64,000 nt of DNA. It comes from Nematostella vectensis. Taxonomy: Eukaryota; Cnidaria; Anthozoa; Actiniaria; Edwardsiidae. This document shows, piece by piece, positions 12,401 to 24,400 of this stretch. Positions within the stretch are counted from its first letter, which is position 1, and every line of letters starts with the position of its first letter. Position numbers and translations under genes: made by a program. The notes below the pieces were generated by a model. The model did no database searches, was not told where the DNA came from, and worked only from the letters and a program-made list of their open reading frames with translations. The stretch lies in contig NC_064040.1 of NCBI RefSeq assembly GCF_932526225.1, forward strand, positions 17,035,994 through 17,099,993, given 5' to 3'.

Positions 12401-15400
12401 TCCAACAAATAATCCAGTTCGCATCTTTGTGGCTCGATAATAAAAAGAGTAAATTTGGGGGGACTGAAAGCCGCTTTTGTATATACTTACATTTTAGAGC
12501 TGCTTATTCGTAGGGGATAGCTTGTGTAAGTTTTTTGCGCCTTATGAGAACGCTTATAGAAACTGGGCGCTAAAACGAGCATTTACGGTAACTGGACAAA
12601 CGGATTAAGGAAATGTGCCAGAAAGCGGTTTGGTCCCGAATGCTTTCTATACTACCGATTAAAGGTGCCTTACAAAGCTTTTCAGATTACTCTATGACAA
12701 AAAGCAAAACAGAACTTATGTTTCTAGGCCATTGTGTTTTGGATTCTCCTTACAAGATGGAAGACCGCTGCCAGGTTGTTTCCTCGTCCCCAGGAGCTCC
12801 TCGCCGGTCTCCGGGTTAACACACCAGCAGTAACCTGTGGAGCCGTGACACTGAAGAGCTGAGTATCGCCCGTCCTTGTCGCACTGCGGGATGTACGCGC
12901 CGATCAGAGGGCCCCGGGACTGAGCCTCCAGATAACTGCGCTGGCATCGGGTCAGACCTGATAACAAGGAAGATCGGGTCAGACCTGATAACAAGGAAGA
13001 AAGCTCGTAAAGGTAGCTTATCCAAATGCAAGTTGAAAACTCGTTAATATATCACGAGATACTACCACAACATGACATCTCAGCCCAAGTATACACCTAT
13101 TTCAATAAAGGTTGTCAGTGCGAATGGCAAATGCCGATTGGTAAGAGGCAGTTCTACGACCGAAAGTAACCATGCGTCTCGAATAATATTGATAAATAAA
13201 AACAATTATCTATTAAAGGTAACAAAAGTTTGGCTCTGACATTGCTGGATAATTAGTTCCCATAAGCCATTTATCATTTTACCTATCGCCATTTGCACTG
13301 ACAACCTTTTGTGAAATAGGTGTAAAACGCACAAGGATGCTTCGCACACGCCTTAAAATACACGTTACTCTACCAAAACTATCTATCAAGGATAAAAAAA
13401 ACTGCTACAGAGTTAGAGGGGAGTTCGGGCTACCGGTATCAAAGGAGAAATTACTAAAAATAAATAGTATCATTTTTGTACGTGCTCTCGTGCACGATAA
13501 GCAATGTCTGAACACAATGGACACCAGATCGTTCACAACGAAGCATCGGTACACCCTTGCTAGGCTTGGTTGATAGGCTTGGTTGCTAGGCTTGGTTGCT
13601 AGGCTTGGTTGCTAGGCTTGGTTGCTAGGCTTGGTAGAGTTCAGATGTTTTCGCCGAAGGGAGTGCGACGGCGGCCGACTTACCGCACGGCCGAGTTTTT
13701 GATGCCTGGGAACGACAAGCCTTTGGTAGTCACACTTCAATCGTGATTGGATGAAATGCAAATACACTGCTGTTATATCAAAGAGTTTTCTGATCGATAT
13801 TCTGTGTGGTCACTATCAAATCCAAAAATCTAGTCGAAACCCGATAATTCCAACTCAGATAACTCGAAATCTCTGCTAACTGTCTCGGGGTTCCCTAAAA
13901 TCTAGTTTTCATTCATTTAAGCTCTCGGTTACTCGAATTCTTCGAGTTACATGGTGACACGACGCTCACCCGAGGTGCAGTTGACCTTGTTGTTCCTCTC
14001 GTCGTAGAATTCAGCGCTGCATGTACCGCAGTAGTTTGGACGACATGTAGCCATAGGGTTGGCGGGACAACTCGCAGACTCGCACGGATCGCGGAGACAC
14101 ATAACCACAGGCTGACCTTCAGGACATGCTAATAACAAACACCACAGGTAGACCATAAGGACACACAAATAATAAACACCACAGGTAGACCATAAGGACA
14201 CACAAATAATAAATACCACAGGTAGACCATAAGGACACACAAATAATAAACACCACAGGTAGACCATAAGGACACACAAATAATAAACACCACAGGTAGA
14301 CCATAAGGACACACAAATAATAAACACCACAGGTAGACCATAAGGAAACACAAATAATAAACACCACAGGTAGACCATAAGGACACACAAATAATAAACA
14401 CCACAGGTAGACCATAACGGCACGTAAATAATAAATACTACAAGACTGACCATCACGACATCCCGAAATAATAAATACCACAGGATGACCATAAAGACAC
14501 GCAAATAATAAAATACCATTATAAGAGAAGGATATAGAGTATCTTGTATTTAAGGCATGAAACACAATGCAGTACTCAATGGATAAAAACCTGTTGCTTT
14601 CATTAACGACGATGTTGAGGGACCAGTTGAGGTCCAACTATGGCTCGTAATTTGTTTTGCCCGCTCGTTGTTCGATAACAGGGTCGTGTGGTCTTGAGTC
14701 AGGAGGTTCTCTAGTTTCTTAGAGTAGGGTCTTACCTTGCCGCACAGGTGATGTGCAGGTTCGACCGCAGCCATTGCTACAACACTTCTTGTCCCCGGCA
14801 CAGTCGCCATCAGTGCCGCAGTAATTCACACACACTCCTACATGGTCCACACGACGCTTGGGGCAGAACCCTGTCTTCTCTGAAGACAAACAAAATAGAA
14901 TTACACCTGTGACTAAATTAAGTTTAAGAGTTCAAATAAGCAAAGACAAGTTTTTTTTTTCCCATAGACAAGACATTTGTTAAAGAGTTTACTTGTTTTC
15001 CACTAACCTTTCAAAACGGCACTGGTGCAAATCTTCCCGCACTGCGTGTTACAGCACTTGTCCGCCCCTGCGCAGTCCCCATCATACTGACACTTGGTTT
15101 GCGCATCAGAACAAGACAGAGAACCACTGCCACAGAATCCTGGTTTCGCGGGCGCATAAGCACACTTGCAGATCTCACAGCCATACTGATCCTTGACGAA
15201 GCCAAACTCACAGTACATGAGACACATCACGGGGCTACAGGCTAAGAATTCAAGATATGTAGCATTAATTGATTGTTTTTCCTTTTTCCCCTCTCATTGC
15301 CTTCCTTTTGTGCCACAGGAAACTAGATTCGAAGAAAACCCTTAAAATCCCTACACGCGGGTGCGCCTGCGGAAGACACCGGATGAAGGTGACATACCTT

Positions 15401-18400
15401 TTGTGCAGTCTGGTCTGCCTCTGGTCTGAGTATTCCGTACTACTATCCCGGATGTAGTGTTGACGCACCAACAGAATCCCGTGGAGGGGTGGCACTGGAC
15501 TTGATGAAATGAGCCGTCCTTGTCACACTGTGGCACGTAACGACCTACCATCATGCGGGGCCCTAATGCAGCAGTATGGACCGGTTAGAAACATAGCAGT
15601 TACGGATGATGTAAGTATATGACTGAATGGGGATTTCACAACCAGAAATGTGTGGTTTGTGTGTGACATACCCTAGAATATGAAGAAAGCCGAAAATAAA
15701 GAGAAATTATCGATACCTGAGCCCTGACTTTGTGAGGCTTGAAGCTGGCAAAGACTCATATCTGAGGATGGAAGACGAGACATCCAAATGATCAGACTAA
15801 CACTGAACGGACAGACAAGGGACGGACGGACGGACAGAGAACAGGAGGACAGACAAAAAACAGCCAGACAGGTGGACAAAGAGACAGACAAATGATAGAG
15901 AAGCAGTAAAGATCAACTGACCACTGCTGCTATTGCTTGTGCAGGTCGTCGGCTTGTTGAACCTGAGTCGAGTCCCGTTGATCTCGCGACCTTGGCTGTC
16001 AACACACCAGTAGTAACCCTCGTGACTCTGGATCTTCTCGTATGCGCCTGCATTGTCGCACAGCGGTCTGAACGCACCAAGGAGACCAGCAGCCTGATGA
16101 CGCCTTAGTTGACAGTCCGTTAGACCTGAAATATATCAACCACGTGATATAAGCATCTGAGAGTCCGTTAGACCTGAAACATATCAACCACGTGATATAA
16201 GAATCTGACAGTCCGTTAGACCTGAAACATATCAACCACGTGATATAAGCATCTGACAGTCCGTTAGACCTGAAACATATCAACCACGTGATATAAGCAT
16301 CTGACAGTCCGTTAGACCTGAAACATATCAACCACGTGATATAAGCATCTGACAGTCCGTTAGACCTGAAACATATCAACCAAGTGATATAAGCATCTGA
16401 CAGTCCGTTAGACCTGAAACATATCAACCACGTGATATAAGCATCTGACAGTCCGTTAGACCTGAAACATATCAACCACGTGATATAAGCATCTGACAGT
16501 CCGTTAGAACCTAAAACATATCAACCTCGTGAAATAAGCATCTGACAGTCCGTTAGACCTGAAACATATCAACCAAGTGATATAAGCATCTGACAGTCCG
16601 TTAGACCTGAAACATATCAACCACGTGATATAAGCATCTGACAGTCCGTTAGACCTGAAACATATCAACCACGTGATATAAGCATCTGACAGTCCGTTAG
16701 ACCTGAAACATATCAACCAAGTGATATAAGCATCTGACAGTCCGTTAGACCTGAAACATATCAACCACGTGATATAAGCATCTGACAGTCCGTTAGACCT
16801 GAAACATATCAACCACGTGATATAAGCATCTGACAGTCCGTTAGAACCTAAAACATATCAACCTCGTGAAATAAGCATCTGACAGTCCGTTAGACCTGAA
16901 ACATATCAACCAAGTGATATAAGCATCTGACAGTCCGTTAGACCTGAAACATATCAACCAAGTGATATAAGCATCTGACAGTCCGTTAGACCTGAAACAT
17001 ATCAACCACGTGATATAAGCATCTGACAGTCCGTTAGACCTGAAACATATCAACCACGTGAAATAAGCATCTGACAGTCCGTTAGACCTGAAACATATCA
17101 ACCACGTGATATAAGCATCTGACAGTCCGTTAGACCTGAAACATATCAACCACGTGAAATAAGCAACTGAGAGTCCGTTACACCTGAAACATACCAACCA
17201 CTAACGCTTGCTTTATTTAGTCAATAACTCAGACCTAGGCTTCATTCATTCATCGCCATCAAAGCAACCATCATCGTCACTTTACTACCATCATATATTA
17301 TCAACAACATCACCAACATACTTTCATTATCATTAACATAATTATCTGTTGTCATCATTAACACTATCAACTCATTATCAGCAGTCATGACTCTTGTTAT
17401 CATTCCGCATGGCCCAAATACCACATTGCACACCGGCATCACCATTCCATCCTCATCATCATCACCAGTTATGTCTTAATAATCTGCCCTACATAATGAT
17501 TATCGTCATATTTGCATCTAAATCTCACCTTGCTTGCAGTCGACCACGTTGTTCTTATCGTCGCGAAACTCCACGTGACACATGCGACAGGGGTCAGACA
17601 CGCACTTGGCATTCGGATGGGCGGGGCATTGTGCGAAGTTACACATGTGAAGACACAGCAGGAACGGGCGACCATTTGGACACGCTGAGAATAAAGGCAA
17701 ATCATCCATTTCCAACGATTCAAGCAAGGAACCGAGATACATTTAATCAAATTTCTGACTGACTGACCGTAATATAGTATTATTTTGTGCTTTTTCTCAA
17801 CAATCAAAAGCAAGCATAATATAAACAGAAAACTTCAGTAAAGAATATGCTTTACTCTTCTTGCTCCGCCTTTAGAAAGTGCCTAAATCTATTTATGAAG
17901 TGGGTCCCCAGTGCTTACCTGTGATAATAATAATAATACTTAATTTTTATAGCGCCATTTTCTAAAGCTCAAGGACGTTTATATAAGTGGGTACCCTGTG
18001 TTTACCTGTGATGAGAGGGTCCTGGCAGATTAGACCGCACGTGCTATTGCAACATTTCTGGTTTCCGCCACAGCTACCATCCGAGGAACACTTCTTGGCT
18101 TGGCTACAGAAAGCAGAATCTCGGGGCTGCTTGAAAGGGCAAAATCCCTCCTTATTGACAACAGCAACTAGTCGCAAAAGAATTCAGAATAGTTAAGGCA
18201 TCATCTATAAAAAATGTAAATGCGCGGACTTATTGTTCTCAAAGGATTCAACCTTCCATAATGCACCCAACCTCCCTAATTGACCCATCCTCACTTGATG
18301 GACCCAACCATCCAAAATGGACCTAACCTTCCATAATGGACCCAATCTTCCATAATGAGCCCAACCTCACTTGATGGACCCAACCCCCCCCCCCCCCCCC

Positions 18401-21400
18401 CACCCACCCACCCGGCTTGAAGGTCCGCTCAGAGCAAACAAAAATATATAACGAACCACCCCACTCAAAATCCTGGCTACGGGCCTGTGGACCCAACCTT
18501 CTCTAATGGACCCAACATTCCTTAATGAACCAACCTTCCATAATGAACCCAACCTTTTATAATGAACCAAACCTCCCTTAATGGACCCAACCTTCCATAA
18601 TGAACCCAACCTTTCATAATGAACCCAACCTTCCTTAATGGACCCAACCTTTCATAATGAACCAAACCTCCCTTAATTGACCCAACCTTTCATAATGAAC
18701 CAAAGCTCCCTTAATGGACCCAACCTCCCTTAATGAACCCAACCTTAAATAATGAACCCAACCTCCCTTAATGAACCAAACCTTTCATAATGAACCAAAC
18801 CTCCCTTAATGGACCCAACCTTCCCTAATGAACCAAACCTCCCTTAATGGACCCAACCTTCCATAATGAACCCAACCTCTCTTAATGGACCCAACCTCCC
18901 TTAATGAACCCAACCTTTCATAATGAACCCAACCTCCCTTAATGAACCCAACCTTTAATAATGAACCCAACCTCCCTTAATGAACCCAACCTTTCATAAT
19001 GAACTAAACCTCCCTTAATGGACCCAAACTTCCATAATGAACCAAACCTCCCTTAATGGACCCAACCTTCCATAATGAACCCAACCTCCCTTAATGAACC
19101 CAACATCCCTTAATAGACCTAACATTCCTTAATGGACCCAACCTTACTTGGTGGACCCAACCTTCCATAATGAACCTAACCTCTCTTAATGGACCCAACA
19201 TTCCATAATGGACCCAACCTCCCTTAATGGACCCAACCTTCCATAATGAACCCAACCTCCCTTAATGAACCCAACATCCCTTAATAGACCTAACATTCCT
19301 TAATGGACCCAACCTTACTTGGTGGACCCAACCTTCCATAATGAACCTAACCTCTCTTAATGGACCCAACATTCCATAATGGACCCAACCTCCCTTAATG
19401 GACCCAACCTTCCATAATGAACCCAACCTCCCTTAATGAACCCAACATCCCTTAATAGACCTAACATTCCTTAATGGACCCAACCTTACTTGGTGGACCC
19501 AACCTTCCATAATGAACCTAACCTCTCTTAATGGACCCAACATTCCATAATGGACCCAACCGTCCATTATGAACCCAACCTCACTTGATGGACCCAACCT
19601 CCCTTTTAATGGACAAAACCGTCCAAGGGCTTTTCCGTTTTTGTCATTAGCATAGTAGGGATGGCCAATGTGGGACTGGGATTGAATGGCCGATGTTGGA
19701 TTTGGATTGAATGGCCGGTGTTGGATTTGGATTGAATGGCCGGTGTTGGATTTGGATTGAATGGCCTATCTGGCTGACAAAAGAGCTAAAGATCTATACA
19801 CAATTAGTGGGCAGAATACAATGTTGATTAGGAAAAAATCTGGCAATCGGCACTGGAACACGCCCCACTCGTCCCCTAGAATTACTGGAAAGTTTTCTGG
19901 AATTACCCAGTGTTTACCTGATGCAGTAGGTGCAGGCGTGGTGTCACATGACGGGGTACCTCGCACCCTGGTGCCTTTAATCTCATTCCCACTACTGTCA
20001 ACACACCAGCAGAAACCTATAGAGCCCCAGCACTGGATCTTCTCATAGGCTCCTTTGACGTCACAGGATGGCAGAAATCGGCCAACAGGCTGAAGGCCAC
20101 CTTGGGATCCTTGAAGGGCGGCAGCCCGTTTAGTCTGGCAGTTGGTCATGCCTAGGAATAATGAATTCATGAGGTTGTATTAAAGACCATAGATCGGTCA
20201 TCCATGGGTTTATATTAAAGACCAGATTGGTCTTTGAATCTGTTTCTGCCGCAAAAACAAATGCATATCATATGATTCCACTTGAATTATCGTAAAATTC
20301 AATCCACCCTAGACCCTGCAAACAGCTTCATTTGTTTCCCTTTATTGCTTTATTTCATTGTTGGCTTATATCACAATCAAATAAATGTAAATCAGTAAGT
20401 ACACGTCATTTTAATGGCTTTTCTGTAAAAGCGTATTGTATCGGTAACCTAAAGGACAAAATAAACTGAAATTTCTATCCTTAACCATCATTTACTGTAT
20501 AGGTTTAATAGTTGCTTGAGTGTACCTTTATTGCAATCTAGAATAACATCTCCATTGGCATCCAAGAATTCTGCACGACAGCCAGCGCAGGGGTTCACTC
20601 GGCATCCTGCATCAGGATAGGCGGGGCAGGAGGCATACTGACACATGTTACGGAGACAGGTGAACATGGGCTTGCCGGGTGGACACACTAAAGCACACAA
20701 AACACAAGTACATCTTTTAAGATATTTGAATTATCAATGCAGTCCTATTCTACACAAAAGCCTAAACAAAAGCCCTATTGTCTCTAGAAACGCCAGGCCA
20801 TGACATTACAGCAGATAATTTATTTCTCTTCAGTCAATCTCTATTGTCTCCAACACCATTGTTACTCTCTCAAAACAATACTAATAACTAATAAGAATGG
20901 TAATAAAATAATTATAAGAATAAATTTAAAAAATATAAGATTAAATAAAACTCTCTAATAGTCTCTCTCTAAATGACACCCACCTCCAACAGCCGAGCTG
21001 TTACACTGAGGGACGCCCCTGACAATAGTGCCCAGCACGGGACTCCCCATTTGGTCCACACACCAGCAGTACCCGGTAGAGCCATAGCACTGGACCTGTT
21101 TATACTCCCCCTCAGGGGTACACTGGGGAATGTATTTGCCAACAACGGGCGTTGGTGTGGGCGATCCTAGGGTCACGCCTAATGCTTCGTTTCTCTGGCT
21201 CTGGCATGAAGTCAGGCCTGGAAGAAATGTGATGTAAATGATGGTGTGAGATGCTTTACATTTCCGTGTCGCCTTTATATCAATGGAAACAAGAATAAGA
21301 GTTTAAGGGCAGACTAAACACATGTTTACCCCACTCAAACTCGTGTCTAGGGGGCCTGAAAAATGTGAAGCCCAGTAGGCTGGATTTTAATTGGGGGAGG

Positions 21401-24400
21401 TAAGTATAACATACAAAACTATGTGGTGTCCTCACAATTGTATCGTTGGTTCGCTATGGCAAATACTTACATTTAACAGGTCTGTTGTATTGATCTAGAA
21501 ATTCAGGCTTGCATGCACCACAAGGGTTCACACGGCAAGATGCCTTCTCGTACCCAGGGCAGGTAGCGGTTTTGCACAGCATGACATCGCACTTCATCTG
21601 GGAGACCCCTTTAGGGCATACTGTATAAAGAATAAAATGAAAGTTTAATTTCTTTAGTAAGAATAGAACACAGAGGGATATTAGGGAGCGGAAACGGGGA
21701 AAACAATTAGAACTGTTAAGAGAGTGAGGACGTTCCCAAAAATTGCAGAGCAGAATATGTAGAACAAGAAAAAAGCATCAGGAAAAATAAGCATAAGCAT
21801 AAGTTTGAAGAAAAAGAAAGCCAACTATAAACGTATAATCTGAACAAGGACAATTGATACAGCCCCCCTAAAACCCCAGAGGAATTGTTTACCAACAAAC
21901 CTGCTCACTGACAACCCTGGTTGTTCCGCCGACAGGTTTTATTGCATATTTGTGTTTATATCTATTTCGGAGTTTCATTCATGGTGGCTTCTTGTCACTT
22001 GAGTGTGTTGGCAAATGATCAGGGATCAGGGCTGTTGGGAAAATGACCTGTTAACCCCCCCCCCCCCCCCAAGATCCTGATTTGCTATGGTATGCATGAC
22101 TTGAATGAACTAAATAGCTTAACGCATACCAGACTGTTTGCAGTCTAGTGCTTGTCCTCTAGATCTTGTTCCGAGCCATTCTCTGCCATACTCGTCCACA
22201 CACCAGCACTGCCCAGTGGAGGGATGACACTGCTTTGCACTGAATGATCCGTCACCTTCGCATGAGGGCACAAACCGACCCATGGGAGGCAGTTTAAGTG
22301 CTTCCTCCATCTGCTTTTGACAAAGGGTTTTCTCTGTGAGAAATACAAAGGGTCGAACTTTTAGTAAAAGAAATTGTGTGTTTCTCGCTAATTTCCTCGC
22401 TGTATCTTTAGCTACATCTGCTTAACTTACATACTATCGAAATATCTTCTCTAAATATAATCTAGATATCTTCTCTAGCCACCATGTTTTCCAATGTCCT
22501 TTGTATTCTTACACTACTCAAGAGGTTGGTAGTTTTAATTTTGACAACTTTCGTTTATGAAATGTCTGCTCATTGACTGAACTGATTTGTCAAACACGTT
22601 ACCTGGACAGGTGGGTTTCCCACGAACTCGTGTCTTCATGTCAGGGATACCATGCTTATCCACGCAGAAGCAGTATCCCTCGTGACATTGTGTTTGTTTG
22701 AATGCCCCAGATGGATCACACTCAGGGATGTACTGACCGAGCATAACACCATTGTTCTGACTTGCTTCACGCATTCGAACACAAAGGGTTTCCTCTGAAA
22801 CAACAAAAATGAAGTTGTCATTAAAATATAACTGATTCAGATAACCATATCCATGTGGGTGGGTGGCCTGGGGTGAATGGGTGAGGGGTGCACATGGTCT
22901 CGGGTGCACATGGTCTGGGGTGCACATGGCCTGGGGTGCACTTGGTCTGGGGTGCACATGGTCTGGGGTGCACATGGCCTGGGGTGCACATGGTCTGGGG
23001 TGCACATGGCCTGGGGTGCACATGGCCTGGGGTGCACATGGTCTGGGGTGCACATGGCCTGGGGTGCACATGGTCTGGGGTGAACATGGTCTGGGATGCA
23101 CATGGTCTGGGGTGAACATGGTCTGGGGTGAACATGGCCTGGGGTGCACATGGTCTGGGGTGCACATGGTCTGGGGTGAACATGGTCTGGGGTGAACATG
23201 GTCTGGGGTGAACATGGTCTGGGGTGAACATGGTCTGGGGTGAACATGGTCTGGGGTGAACATGGTCTGGGGTGAACATGGCCTGGGGTGCACATGGTCT
23301 TGGGTGAACATGGCCTGGGGTGAACATGGCCTGGGGTGCACATGGTCTTGGGTGAACATGGTCTGGGGTGCACATGGCCTGGGGTGCACAAGGGTCGCAT
23401 ACATCTCTAATCTCTCTCTTTGGTCTTTTTTTAATTACTGTTAAATTTCAAACTTTTAATAAGGGATGACTGCGCGTTCCCTAAGAAAACCACGACTATA
23501 TGCCTGTATATCAATGTCATATGCTGAAACTTAATAAAAAGGAAAATCTACACTTTTTATGATTATTGATTAATTGCCAATTGTATGGCGTGACCTCGGT
23601 TTGCGGGAATCCCCAGAAAAGCGTCTCCTTCATCCGCATCTTGGGTTTGTCTGGGTGTTTTGGTAGACACGGCTGTTGCTCACGTGGCAGACGCGCCGAT
23701 CGCGCACTAAGCGTGAGCTTCAATCTCTAATGGGCATTTTTTGTTTGTGTCAAAGTGCGCTCCACCAGTCACTATGTATTTTACGCCTTCTAGTGTAAGG
23801 GTTTTGATCGAAATGTCAATAAATTGGCCTTTTCTTTGTGCATTTTTGTGCTCGTATTTCTAATATAAAGGTTTGCTCGTATTTCTAATATAAAGTTTTG
23901 ATCAGCACGTCTTCGTCATATTTCCCATATAATAGGTCACTTAAAATAGCCCTAGAATTGAACAGTGTCTGGACTGATGTGTTAAAATTGCCTAAATATC
24001 AAGCCACGAGCACGCCGGTTAGAGCTTAAAAAAACCCGTCCTGCTCAAAGAGATGTATAATACACGCTGCTCCTGTAAGGATCTAACTTCTACTGTTTTT
24101 TTTTTCTTGAGGTTTCTTCTAGGACCTCTATTCTTATAGCTTCAAGGGTGGACATTTTTTAGAAATCTGGATCAAGTTATAAAACTGCTACTCTTCAATA
24201 GAACAACAAAATACAGAAACACGTTACCTGGTCCACAGTCAACTTCCTCTCCAGTCGTCACATTATAGAAGTTGACTTTGCACTGGTCACAAAAGGCCAC
24301 AGAGCAGCGAAGGCTATCCCTTGGCTTGTTAGGACAGCCAGCATAATTGCACAAAGAGAGAGGGCAGTCAACCTTTGTCTGGCCACTGGGGCAAGCTGTA

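Noticed and set aside
13947-14637. Hydrophobic repetitive frames next to the X5 exon
   Set aside because: They are the 37-bp intronic array, not a membrane protein.
15999-17197. Repeated frames containing S-N-G-L-S-D-A-Y-I-T-W-L
   Set aside because: They are the 48-bp array in a frame different from the TY5 exon. In the exon frame each unit has a TGA.
16110-17200. Recursive splicing (CAG|GT ratchet points) in the 48-bp array
   Set aside because: Each unit has tttcag followed by gtctaa, which is a poor donor (not GTAAG or GTGAG), so re-splicing is unlikely.
22535-23404. A 289-codon minus-strand frame joining a repetitive H-P-R-P-C segment to a TY module
   Set aside because: The repetitive part is the 18-bp intron array. 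A clean acceptor at 22796-22795 starts the real TY1 exon.
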